This document shows positions 1-9,313 of a DNA stretch of 64,000 nt, piece by piece. The stretch lies in assembly GCA_964631865.1 (NCBI GenBank), contig CAZWAK010000023.1:1-64000 (forward strand). Reading direction: 5' to 3'. The position numbers and the translations under genes are program-made. The notes beneath the pieces were generated by a model, which saw only the letters and a list, made by a program, of their open reading frames with translations, did not search any database and was not told the origin of the DNA. Position 1 is the stretch's first letter, and the number at the start of each line of letters is the position of its first letter. Source of the stretch: JAFDVL01 sp964631865. Its GTDB lineage: Bacteria > Acidobacteriota > Blastocatellia > RBC074.

Positions 1-1
1 G

Positions 2-163
2 TGGCAAGCCTTCCACTTCAACGAAGACACGCCCACGACGACGACGCCCGGACGTTTTGTTGTCAGCGAGCCAGCGCGCACGAGCCGCACGCTGCGTTCG
101 GGTAATCGCCGCGACGCTGCGACACGCCCCACCAGCGTGCCACAGCGCCCGCAAGAGCGATAA
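2..163 (+). CDS. C-terminal fragment of a cohesin-type secreted protein (5' end outside window)
   Basis: An open frame enters from the left edge and ends with TAA at 161-163. Its first residues (WQAFHFNEDTP...GRFVV) align with the end of the cohesin-like domain of the protein at 762-4067 (WQSFRFNEGTP...NGRFTI). The fragment is therefore probably the tail of a paralogous exported protein. The last 30 residues are Arg/Thr/Pro-rich and carry no BACON or TIGR03437 module, unlike the neighbour. Only 53 codons are visible, so the overall function cannot be given. Confidence 0.6.
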   Translation, partial: WQAFHFNEDTPTTTTPGRFVVSEPARTSRTLRSGNRRDAATRPTSVPQRPQER

Positions 164-187
164 GTAGGTAGGCAGAAATAATCCGGT

Positions 188-253
188 GTAACGCGATTTG
201 GCAAATCGCTGGATTCAGGCTGCAAACCGCCGCGATTTGCCAAATCGCGTTAC
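188..253. repeat. Palindromic repeat pair, perfect 22-bp inverted arms
   Basis: The arms at 188-209 and 232-253 are exact reverse complements across a 22-nt loop. Each arm contains the odd palindrome GCGATTTGGCAAATCGC, so it can also fold on itself. A diverged copy lies at 4072-4158, on the other side of the next gene. It lies about 25 bp after a stop codon and could act as a terminator or mRNA-end hairpin, but it has no T-run. The best description is a dispersed REP-like element. Confidence 0.8.
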
Positions 254-416
254 GACGCAAGACCTGATTATTTTGCCCAGGTACTTAACTCAAGTAAGGG
301 ACGGCAAGCAAAATCATTGTCATTCCTTGCGACGGGGAGCACACTCCGTTCGTGCGCTCCTCGTCAATCAATTGAAGGTTATTCGTCTGTCGGCGGCTTA
401 ATGGTTCTTGAAAATT
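254..416. other. Non-coding stretch, no gene seen
   Basis: No convincing gene is present. An imperfect hairpin of about 35 nt (GACGGGGAGC... pairing with ...GCTCCTCGTC, about 337-372) is the only structure noticed. With the flanking repeats it makes up the 0.6-kb gap before the gene at 762. Positions 634-761 are likewise empty apart from the ribosome binding site of that gene. Confidence 0.5.
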
Positions 417-633
417 ACTGGTACTAACAGATTTTGTGGTTCCAGCCCCAGCGGGGCGAAATATTTATAGTTTGGGCGACAACATACCCCCAAGCTCCGT
501 TAGGAGCGACATCTACGGGCAACCGATGCCGCCCCGCTGGGGCTAAAAGGCTAGGCAGAACACGCGGCTATAAATATTTCGCCCCGCTGGGGCTGGGGAA
601 GTTGTTCCTGCCACAAAATCCGTTAGTCCCAGG
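417..633. repeat. MITE-like element with long terminal inverted repeats
   Basis: The outer arms at 423-439 and 611-627 match over 17 bp with one mismatch. The inner arms (about 442-470 and 568-596) share CGAAATATTTATAG and the GC-rich block CCCCAGCGGGGCG in inverse orientation. A third copy of the block (CCCCGCTGGGGCT) lies at about 532-545. Weaker pairing extends the element to roughly 417-633. There is no transposase, and the 84-codon frame inside looks like a by-product of the repeat. A non-autonomous mobile palindrome is the simplest reading. No clear target-site duplication was seen. Confidence 0.7.
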
Positions 634-761
634 AAGATTAGTTCCGGCAATGAGGCTGGAATTGCTTTCGACCCAACGGGTCGTCTGACTGTAGGCAGGT
701 CGTTCACGGCCTGTAAGCGGGTTGGCTTCTAACCACGATTCACTCACGAAAGGAGTTTGTT

Positions 762-3700
762 ATGTCTACACATTCGCTGTTCCGTTCTCACCTCGTTGCG
801 CTGCGCCAATGCGCAGTGAGCGGCGGGGTGCTCGTCGTGTTGGCGGTTTTGCTCGCCGGGACGTGGCGCAGTCACGCTGCTACGAATTCAATCCGCCATC
901 TGAGCTTTGAAGACCGCATCGCGTATCAACGTGCCCTCGAAGCGGTCTACCATCGGCATCGCCTCTGGCCACAAGACAATCCGACGCCGAAACCCGCGCT
1001 CGAGGCTGTGCTGCCCGAAGCCGTGCTGCGCGCCAAAGTCGAAGACGCCTTGCGCCAATCGAATGCGTTGGCACGGTACTGGCAGCAACCCATTACGCCG
1101 GAGCAATTGCAAGCCGAGCTGGAGCGGATGGCACAGAACACCAAACAGCCCGCCGTGCTGCGCGAATTGTGGGCGGCGCTGGACAACGATCCGTTTGTGA
1201 TTGCGGAATGTTTGGCGCGACCGTTGTTGGCCGAGCGAGAGTTGGGAATGCGGATCACGGATTGCGGATCGCGGAATGGTCGTTGCGAGGCACTTGGTTT
1301 GACAAAGGCTTCCGATCCGCAAACGGTCATCCGCACATCGCCGTTCGCGGAGTTGAGTGTGGAGGTGCAGGGGACGGGCTTCCAGTTTCAGTTGCCGACG
1401 ATTGCGGAAGCGGCAGTGCCGGAGGCCGCGTGCGGGAGCGATTCGTGGACAGCAACGAACACGACTGGAGCGCCTAGTGCGCGCGACGGTTACACAGCAG
1501 TATGGACAGGTAGTGAAATGATAATCTGGGGAGGTATTAGCGGCAATAATTTCCTTAACACAGGCGGGCGGTACAATCCGGCAACTGACGCTTGGATCGC
1601 AACCAGTACAATCAATACTCCCAGCGTGCGGTGGGAGCACACTGCTGTGTGGACAGGTACTGAAATGATCGTCTGGGGTGGTGCCTCTAGCAATGATTCT
1701 TACCTAAGCACTGGTGGGCGATACAATCCAGCAACTAACACCTGGACAGCCACTAGCACAACTGACGCTCCTCTTGCGCGTGCGGCTCACCGAGCGGTGT
1801 GGACAGGCAGCGAGGTGATCATTTGGGGTGGAGCCAATCTAAATGATCCTTCCCGACTTCCCAGAACTGGCGGGCGATATAACCCGGCGACTAACACTTG
1901 GACAGCAACAGATACAAATGGTAGCCCTGTCGGGCGACTTTCTTTTACCGCAGTGTGGACAGGAAGCGAAATGATTGTTTGGGGTGGCTACGACGACCGT
2001 GACAGAGTCAACACTGGCGGACGATATAACCCTACGACCAACACTTGGGCGGTCACGAACACAACCGGTGCTCCCAGTGGCAGAGAATTTCACACTGCCG
2101 TTTGGACGGGAAGTGAAATGATCGTTTGGGGAGGGCGGGAGGTCGACAACGTCAATACAGGTGGGCGTTACAATCCTTCGACTAATCTTTGGATAACTAC
2201 TAGCATCACTGGTGTTCCTAGTAGCCGGAGAAACCACACTGCTGTTTGGACAAATAGTGAAATGATTGTTTGGGGTGGTACCGGCGCTGACAACACTGGG
2301 GGGCGTTACAATTCCGCGACTAACACTTGGGCAACAACTACAACAACTGACGCTCCCAGCGGGAGATCGCTTCATACTGCCGTGTGGACAGGTAGTGAAA
2401 TGATCATCTGGGGCGGCAGCAGTGCCAACACAGGCGGACATTACTCGCTCAATCTGCTCACCCTCTCTCAAACCACCCAATCCTTCACCGCCACAGGCGG
2501 CTCCGGCAGTGTCGCGGTCACTGCGCAAGGCGGCTGCACCTGGACGGCGACCAGCAATGCCAATTGGCTCACGACCACGTCCAGCGGCAGCGGCAACGGC
2601 ACGGTCAATTTCACCGTCGCGGCCAATCCCAGCGCCAGTCAACGCACCGGCACGCTGACCATCGGCGCGCAAACTTTCACCGTCACCCAAGCCGCCGCGA
2701 CGCCCATTGCCGTGTCGCTCGCAACGACGCTCACCGCCGCGCCGGGCGCAAACCTTGTTGTGCCGATTATGGTGGGCGATCTGACGGGCAGCAACGTGGT
2801 GGCCTACGATTTTGTCCTCACCTTTGATCCGAGCGTCTTGCAGTTGCAAAGCACGCCCATAGATGCGGCGGGCACGTTGAGCAGCGGCTTCACGTTCACG
2901 CCCAACACCAGCACTGCCGGGCGCTTGACCGTCTCCGCGTTCGGCACGACGGCGCTCACCGGGACAGGCACGTTACTGAAGCTCAACTTCACGGTCGTCG
3001 GACAAGCAGGTGCAGCAACGCCGCTCACGTGGCAATCCTTCCGCTTCAACGAAGGCACGCCCGAAGCCGCCACGACGAATGGTCGCTTCACCATCACCAA
3101 TCCCTGTAGTTACGCACTGACGCCGACGACGCAATCCTTCACGAGCGATGGCGGCACGGGCGCGGTCAACATCACGACGGCGAGCGGCTGCGTGTGGATT
3201 GCGACGAGCGAGGCGGATTGGATCACGATTACCAGCAGCCGCAGCGGCGTGGGCAGCGATACGCTGCGCTATGAAGTCGCGCGCAACACGGCGGGGATGC
3301 GTTCCAGCACGATCACCATCTCTGGGCAAAGGCTGACCATCACGCAGGCGGGCACGCTGGCCAGTGTGAATGCGGCGAGTTATGTCGGCGGCATGTTGGC
3401 GCAGGAATCCATCGTGTCGGCGTTTGGTTCGGATTTGGCGACGGGGACGCAAAGTGCGAGCGGCGGCAGCCTGCCCACGACAATTCTGGGCACGAACGTG
3501 CGCGTCAAAGACAGTGCCGGGGTCGAACGCCTGGCTCCGTTGTTTTTCGTCTCGCCGATGCAGGTCAACTATCAACTCCCGCCCGGCACGGCGTTGGGCG
3601 CGGCAACGATGACGCTCACGAGCGGAGACGCCAAACAATCTACGGGGACGATCACGGTCGTCGCGGTCGCGCCGGGCGTGTTCACGGCAACCTCCGACGG

Positions 3701-4067
3701 CAAAGGTCTCGCGGTCGGGATTGCCGTTCACGTTAAGCTTGATAGCACGCAAGTCCGCGAGCCGTTGGTCGAGTGGGACGGGACGAAGTTTGTCGCGCGC
3801 CCGATTGATCTCGGCCCGACGGGCGAGATCGTGATTTTAGAGTTGTACGGCACAGGCATCCGCCATCGCACCTCGCAAGCAGCAGTGACGGCGACGATTG
3901 GCGGCGCAAACGCGACGCTGCATTACGCCCGCGAAGCGCCCGGTTTTATTGGTCTGGATCAAATGAACCTCGAAGTGCCGCGCAGCTTAGCGGGGCGCGG
4001 TGAGGTAGACGTGGTGGTCGTGGTGGATGGCAAATCAGCGAACGGGATTAAGGTGGTCATCAAGTAA
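762..4067 (+). CDS. Secreted modular protein: kelch-like repeats, BACON, cohesin, BACON, TIGR03437 domain
   Basis: 1101 aa. Residues 1-40 form a signal peptide ending near SHAA. About residues 229-560 hold seven kelch-like repeats marked by WTGSEMIIWGG and variants. A BACON domain (565-645), a cohesin-like domain (650-775, with YDFVLTFDPSVLQL), a second BACON domain (785-862) and the Solibacter-type C-terminal domain TIGR03437 (865-1100, SVNAASYVGG...) follow. BACON and cohesin modules are usually carbohydrate- or protein-binding, so an extracellular binding role is inferred and no catalytic domain is seen. AGGAG sits 7 nt before the ATG. An in-frame array of 7-nt repeats at 1246-1280 adds an odd segment near residues 162-173. 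Confidence 0.85.
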   Translation: MSTHSLFRSHLVALRQCAVSGGVLVVLAVLLAGTWRSHAATNSIRHLSFEDRIAYQRALEAVYHRHRLWPQDNPTPKPALEAVLPEAVLRAKVEDALRQSNALARYWQQPITPEQLQAELERMAQNTKQPAVLRELWAALDNDPFVIAECLARPLLAERELGMRITDCGSRNGRCEALGLTKASDPQTVIRTSPFAELSVEVQGTGFQFQLPTIAEAAVPEAACGSDSWTATNTTGAPSARDGYTAVWTGSEMIIWGGISGNNFLNTGGRYNPATDAWIATSTINTPSVRWEHTAVWTGTEMIVWGGASSNDSYLSTGGRYNPATNTWTATSTTDAPLARAAHRAVWTGSEVIIWGGANLNDPSRLPRTGGRYNPATNTWTATDTNGSPVGRLSFTAVWTGSEMIVWGGYDDRDRVNTGGRYNPTTNTWAVTNTTGAPSGREFHTAVWTGSEMIVWGGREVDNVNTGGRYNPSTNLWITTSITGVPSSRRNHTAVWTNSEMIVWGGTGADNTGGRYNSATNTWATTTTTDAPSGRSLHTAVWTGSEMIIWGGSSANTGGHYSLNLLTLSQTTQSFTATGGSGSVAVTAQGGCTWTATSNANWLTTTSSGSGNGTVNFTVAANPSASQRTGTLTIGAQTFTVTQAAATPIAVSLATTLTAAPGANLVVPIMVGDLTGSNVVAYDFVLTFDPSVLQLQSTPIDAAGTLSSGFTFTPNTSTAGRLTVSAFGTTALTGTGTLLKLNFTVVGQAGAATPLTWQSFRFNEGTPEAATTNGRFTITNPCSYALTPTTQSFTSDGGTGAVNITTASGCVWIATSEADWITITSSRSGVGSDTLRYEVARNTAGMRSSTITISGQRLTITQAGTLASVNAASYVGGMLAQESIVSAFGSDLATGTQSASGGSLPTTILGTNVRVKDSAGVERLAPLFFVSPMQVNYQLPPGTALGAATMTLTSGDAKQSTGTITVVAVAPGVFTATSDGKGLAVGIAVHVKLDSTQVREPLVEWDGTKFVARPIDLGPTGEIVILELYGTGIRHRTSQAAVTATIGGANATLHYAREAPGFIGLDQMNLEVPRSLAGRGEVDVVVVVDGKSANGIKVVIK
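1246..1280. repeat. Five degenerate heptamers inside a coding region
   Basis: The units are gaatgcg, gatcacg, gattgcg, gatcgcg and gaatggt in direct succession. They belong to the same GANNNCG pattern seen at 17563-17593 and 61390-61422. The reading frame stays open through them. Confidence 0.6.
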
Positions 4068-4071
4068 AACG

Positions 4072-4158
4072 GGTAGCGCGATTTGTAAACGTGTAGCGCG
4101 ATTTGGTAAATCGCGGGGCTTCACTCAGGAACGCTCGCGATTTGCCAAATCGCGTTAC
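4072..4158. repeat. Second copy of the GCGATTT...AAATCGC palindromic repeat
   Basis: The left arm at 4093-4115 and right arm at 4136-4158 correspond to the pair at 188-253, with two mismatches between arms. A truncated third half (GTAGCGCGATTTGTAAAC) lies at 4073-4090. It lies between convergent genes, directly after the stop of the modular secreted protein, a position that suits an mRNA-end structure. Confidence 0.75.
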
Positions 4159-4169
4159 ACTGTAGTTCC

Positions 4170-5117
4170 TCAGATCGGCATGGCGGTCATGGGCGGAAAG
4201 CCGTGCTGCGCGCGCCCGACCGGCCCTTCGTGCTTCGCCGAGACTTTGTACATTTCGTAGCGCCCGTCGCTGCCGGCGGCGGCGACTCGTTGGCGCAAGG
4301 CTTCCATCTCGTCGGCAGTCATCGGCCTGAAGTCGCGCGCGATGCTGACGTTGTGGTGCAGCATACGCGGCGACAGCATGCCGCTGATCGTCGTCGCGAC
4401 GGGCAAGCTCATCGCATAGCGCAGAGCCTCTTCGACCGTTAACACACCTTCCTTAATCATCCCACCGCTGCCCCCCATCGTTTTCATGCCGAGTGCGGCG
4501 ATGCCTTGTCGTTGCAGTTCGGGCAGGACTTTTTGCTCGAAGCTGCGGAACGTGCCGTCGAGCGCGTTCAGCGGCAATTGACAGGCATCGAACGGGTATT
4601 CGTGCGCCAACATCCGCAAATGAATTTCCGGGCTTTTGTGGCCGGTGAATCCGACGAAACGCACTTTGCCTTGTTGCTTGGCAAGCTCCAACGCTTCAAT
4701 CACGCCGCCGGGAACGAAGTGCAAATCCGGTTCGTTTTCGTACACGACTTCGTGGACTTGCCACAAGTCCAGGTAATCCGTTTGCAAGCGGCGCAGCGAA
4801 TCTTCGAGTTGCCGCATCGCTTCGTGTTTGTCGCGTCCGTGCGTGCAAACTTTGGTCATCAAAAAGACTTGGTCGCGGCGGTCGTGGATGGCTTGGCCCA
4901 TGATCTCTTCGCTGCGCCCATCGTGATATTCCCAGGCGTTGTCAAGAAACGAGATGCCTTCGTCAATCGCCTGCTGGCACAGACGAATCGCGTCGGCTTC
5001 TTCGGTGATGACGCCGAGATGATAACCGCCCAGGCCAAGCGCGGTGATTTGTTCGCCTGTTTTGCCGAGCGGGCGGACGGGAATGCCAGATGAATTGCGT
5101 GGTAGTTCTGTGGTCAT
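4170..5117 (-). CDS. Aldo/keto reductase
   Basis: 315 aa, a cytosolic NAD(P)H-dependent oxidoreductase of the aldo/keto reductase TIM-barrel family. The catalytic tetrad is recognisable as D59 and Y64 (LDNAWEYHDG), K89 (LMTKVCTHG) and H122 (LWQVHEV). The N-terminal RPLGKTG...LGLGGYHLG segment is typical. The substrate cannot be named. The gene lies downstream of the Gfo/Idh/MocA gene on the same strand, 154 bp away, with a hairpin repeat between them. Co-transcription is therefore possible but not assured. No clear Shine-Dalgarno precedes the ATG. Confidence 0.9.
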   Translation of the reverse strand: MTTELPRNSSGIPVRPLGKTGEQITALGLGGYHLGVITEEADAIRLCQQAIDEGISFLDNAWEYHDGRSEEIMGQAIHDRRDQVFLMTKVCTHGRDKHEAMRQLEDSLRRLQTDYLDLWQVHEVVYENEPDLHFVPGGVIEALELAKQQGKVRFVGFTGHKSPEIHLRMLAHEYPFDACQLPLNALDGTFRSFEQKVLPELQRQGIAALGMKTMGGSGGMIKEGVLTVEEALRYAMSLPVATTISGMLSPRMLHHNVSIARDFRPMTADEMEALRQRVAAAGSDGRYEMYKVSAKHEGPVGRAQHGFPPMTAMPI

Positions 5118-5153
5118 GGAGAATTTTCTTGGGAAGTAAGCAGATGCCTTGCC

Positions 5154-5250
5154 ATTCTTCCTTCTTCATTTTTCATTCTTCACTCTTGGCGAGGTAAAGA
5201 GCATTTCCCCCTGACTAACAATGAAGAAGGAAGAATGAAGAAGGAAGAAT
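5154..5250. repeat. Heptamer arrays forming a 17-bp perfect inverted repeat
   Basis: The left array (attcttc, cttcttc, atttttc, attcttc, actcttg; 5154-5188) and the right array (gaagaag, gaagaat repeated twice; 5223-5250) both have period 7. Positions 5154-5170 are exactly complementary to 5220-5236. A transcript could form a long hairpin with a 49-nt loop between the two minus-strand genes, a possible terminator or processing site. Confidence 0.75.
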
Positions 5251-5271
5251 AGCGCGTCTTGCCGTCGTGAA

Positions 5272-6789
<1,518 letters not shown>

Positions 6790-6895
6790 TTTGAATACCT
6801 CATGGCCTGTTTGAATATCTCAAGGGGTTGTGTGGTGAATGCCAGCGAAGCGCAAGCATAAACTGGAATTGCTTTCTTGGGAAGAAGCGAATGGC

Positions 6896-7423
6896 TCAAA
6901 CCATCTTCCAGACTTTTTTGGCAATGGTGAAAGAAATATCCGCCACCGTGTGCGCCGCCGCGCCAATCCACAAGCCGACAAACGCGGCCCAGAAATAGCG
7001 TTTGTCCGTGGCGTTCCAAAACGTGCCGAGATCTAAACTGAGGCGATTGAATTCGGCTGTCCACGTCGTTTGTGCGCCGTACAAATAGCGTTGGCGCACG
7101 TACAAAAACGTCGCGGCCAATACGGTCGTGATGGCGATGAAATAGAGGATGCGAAAGATGGTGCTGAAGACCAAGCCGTGCGACAGGCGCGAGCGATGCG
7201 GCAGCGCCATTTGATAGGGCTTCCAGATAAAGCGCAACGGCCCCCAACGCCGATACGGCTTCGAGTCCAAATCCAAATCGGGGCCGAACATCAACCCGGC
7301 AAACACCATCGCCACCGTCGTGGTTGCAGCCAGCGCCATATCGCCCGCATAATACTGCGCGCCCGCAAACACTGGCGGCGCAATCGCAAAGGTAATCAAA
7401 TCGTGTGTGCGTCCAGAAGGCAT
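6896..7423 (-). CDS. DUF2227 putative metal-binding membrane protein
   Basis: 175 aa from the ATG at 7423. A longer frame starts with TTG at 7438, but MPSGRTHDLIT is the conserved start of the family. The pattern FGPDLDLDSKPYRRWGPLRFIWKPY...HRSRLSHG matches DUF2227, with acidic and histidine residues that could bind metal. Hydrophobic stretches at about residues 18-47, 88-105 and 145-160 suggest an inner-membrane location. No biochemical role is established. It starts about 130 bp from panB in divergent orientation, with the heptamer array at 7461-7516 between them. Confidence 0.75.
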   Translation of the reverse strand: MPSGRTHDLITFAIAPPVFAGAQYYAGDMALAATTTVAMVFAGLMFGPDLDLDSKPYRRWGPLRFIWKPYQMALPHRSRLSHGLVFSTIFRILYFIAITTVLAATFLYVRQRYLYGAQTTWTAEFNRLSLDLGTFWNATDKRYFWAAFVGLWIGAAAHTVADISFTIAKKVWKMV

Positions 7424-7460
7424 AGCGCGATTGTACAAAATGCTGGGGAAAAAGAAATAG

Positions 7461-7516
7461 GTGGTTAGTGGTCGGTGGTCGGTGGTCGGTGGTCGGTGGT
7501 CGGTGGTCGGTGGTTG
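7461..7516. repeat. Tandem heptamer array (gtggtcg)
   Basis: Eight consecutive 7-nt units are present, six of them exactly gtggtcg (7468-7509), flanked by gtggtta and gtggttg. The array lies in the divergent spacer before panB. A degenerate relative with the same period is at 37084-37132. Confidence 0.9.
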
Positions 7517-7554
7517 GTAAAGATAACCCGAAACTCAAAACTCGAAACCCAAAT

Positions 7555-8460
7555 ATGAGTTCTCATACTGAAAACACTGCACCCAAAGTCACTGTGCCCT
7601 ATTTGCAAGACCTCAAAGCGCGCGGGCAAAAAATCGTGATGATTACGGCCTACGACTATCCGACGGCGCGGCTTGCCGACGAAGCGGGTTGCGATTTGAT
7701 CCTCGTCGGCGACAGTCTGGCGAACACGGCGCTTGGCTATGAAAACACGTTGCCCGTCACGTTCGACGAAATGTTGATTGCGACGAAAGCCGTCAATCGC
7801 GCCGCGCATCGCGCGATGATCGTCGCCGATTTGCCGTTCGGCACATTTCAATTGAACGACGAAGAAGCCGTGCGCGCCGCGATTCGGTTCGTCAAAGAAG
7901 GCGGCGCGGAAGCTGTCAAAATCGAAGGCGGACGCAATCGGTACGCGCTCGTCAAGCAACTCGTAGACAACGGCATCCCCGTGATGGGGCACATCGGCTT
8001 GACGCCGCAATCGGTGCTGCAAATGGGCGGCTACAAAGTGCAGGGCAAATCGTTGTCAGCCGCGCGCAAGCTACTTGACGATGCGCTCTCGCTCGAAACC
8101 GCAGGCGTCTTCGCGCTCGTGCTCGAAGTGATTCCGACGCTGCTGGGCAAACTGCTGACGGAGCGAGTTTCGATCCCGACGATTGGCATTGGCGCAGGGC
8201 TGCACGCCGACGGACAGGTGATGGTGATGAGCGATCTGCTCGGCTTGACGTTTGGCAAAGCGGCGAAGTTCGTGCGGCCATACGCCGACGTAAAAACCGT
8301 GATGAGCAACGCGATCAAGCAATATGCCGACGACGTGCGCAACCAAAACTACCCCGCCGCCAAAGAATCTTACGAGATACCTGCGGAGTTGGCTGACCAA
8401 ATCGCGCGCAACATTGGCGTAGACGAAAACGAAATCCCGTACGTGATTTACGCCGATTGA
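7555..8460 (+). CDS. panB: 3-methyl-2-oxobutanoate hydroxymethyltransferase
   Basis: 301 aa. It transfers a hydroxymethyl group from 5,10-methylene-THF to alpha-ketoisovalerate, giving ketopantoate, the first step of pantothenate synthesis. Family landmarks are ITAYDYPTARLADEAG, the VGDS metal-binding segment (D53), and GHIGLTPQSV. The ATG at 7555 is chosen because the upstream part of the frame only translates the heptamer array. No strong Shine-Dalgarno is visible. The stop is separated from the panC ATG by one base, so the two genes form an operon. Confidence 0.95.
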   Translation: MSSHTENTAPKVTVPYLQDLKARGQKIVMITAYDYPTARLADEAGCDLILVGDSLANTALGYENTLPVTFDEMLIATKAVNRAAHRAMIVADLPFGTFQLNDEEAVRAAIRFVKEGGAEAVKIEGGRNRYALVKQLVDNGIPVMGHIGLTPQSVLQMGGYKVQGKSLSAARKLLDDALSLETAGVFALVLEVIPTLLGKLLTERVSIPTIGIGAGLHADGQVMVMSDLLGLTFGKAAKFVRPYADVKTVMSNAIKQYADDVRNQNYPAAKESYEIPAELADQIARNIGVDENEIPYVIYAD

Positions 8461-8461
8461 T

Positions 8462-9310
8462 ATGCAAATCATCAACGACGCCACAGCCCTGCAAACATTG
8501 ACCGCAACGCTGCACGCCGAACAAAAAACCATCGGCTTTGTGCCCACGATGGGCGCGTTGCACGACGGGCATCTGAGCTTGGTCAAAGCCGCACGCAAAC
8601 AAACTGACGTGGTCATCGCTTCGATCTTTGTGAACCCGACGCAGTTCGGCAAGCACGAAGATTTGAGCCGTTACCCGCGCGATTTGGAACGCGATGCCGA
8701 ACTGCTTGCACCCCTCGGCGTCGAGTATCTGTTCACGCCGACACCCGATGAAATTTATCCCGCAGGCTATGCGACCTACGTCAACGTCGAAGGCTTGAGC
8801 GAAATGTTGGAAGGCGCGTCGCGCCCCGGTCATTTTCGCGGCGTCGCCACAGTGCTCACGATTCTCTTCCACCTCGTGCGTCCGCACCGCGTGTTTATGG
8901 GGCAAAAAGACGCGCAGCAATGTGTCGTCGTGAAAAAGATGGTGCGCGATTTGCGCATTCCGACCGAGATCGTGATTGTGCCAACGAGGCGCGAAGCCGA
9001 TGGCTTGGCGATGTCGTCGCGCAATCAATATTTGAGCGCCGAACAACGCCGCGCCGCGCCCGTGTTGTTTCGCGCGCTCACCCAAGCGCAGAAGTTATTT
9101 GCCAGCGGTGAGCGCGACGCACAAGCAATTACCCGCGCGATGCAACAGACCATCGCCGCCGAACCGCTCGGCGTGTTGGATTACATCGCGGTGAACGACG
9201 CGCAGAGGCTTGCGCCCGTGACCATCATTCACGAACAAGCCGTGATTGTTTCGTTAGCCGTGCGCTTCGGCACGACGCGCTTGATTGACAATATGATTTT
9301 GTCGCGCTGA
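8462..9310 (+). CDS. panC: Pantoate--beta-alanine ligase (pantothenate synthetase)
   Basis: 282 aa, the usual length. It joins pantoate and beta-alanine with ATP hydrolysis to AMP. The nucleotidyltransferase motif VPTMGALHDGHLSL has HxGH at residues 34-37. FVNPTQF, MGQKDAQQ and MSSRNQYLS are the other conserved blocks. It is translationally close to panB (1-nt gap) and ends 3 nt before the stop of the convergent acyl-CoA synthetase gene. The ketopantoate reductase (panE) is not in the window. Confidence 0.96.
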   Translation: MQIINDATALQTLTATLHAEQKTIGFVPTMGALHDGHLSLVKAARKQTDVVIASIFVNPTQFGKHEDLSRYPRDLERDAELLAPLGVEYLFTPTPDEIYPAGYATYVNVEGLSEMLEGASRPGHFRGVATVLTILFHLVRPHRVFMGQKDAQQCVVVKKMVRDLRIPTEIVIVPTRREADGLAMSSRNQYLSAEQRRAAPVLFRALTQAQKLFASGERDAQAITRAMQQTIAAEPLGVLDYIAVNDAQRLAPVTIIHEQAVIVSLAVRFGTTRLIDNMILSR

Positions 9311-9313
9311 AGG

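Noticed and set aside
434..688. 84-codon plus-strand frame
   Set aside because: It lies inside the inverted-repeat element and its translation mirrors the repeat arms. There is no ribosome binding site and no family.
1440..2440. Regularly spaced near-identical blocks that could be mistaken for a CRISPR or satellite array
   Set aside because: The blocks are in frame and encode seven kelch-like repeats. The spacers are coding and not unique, and no cas genes are near.
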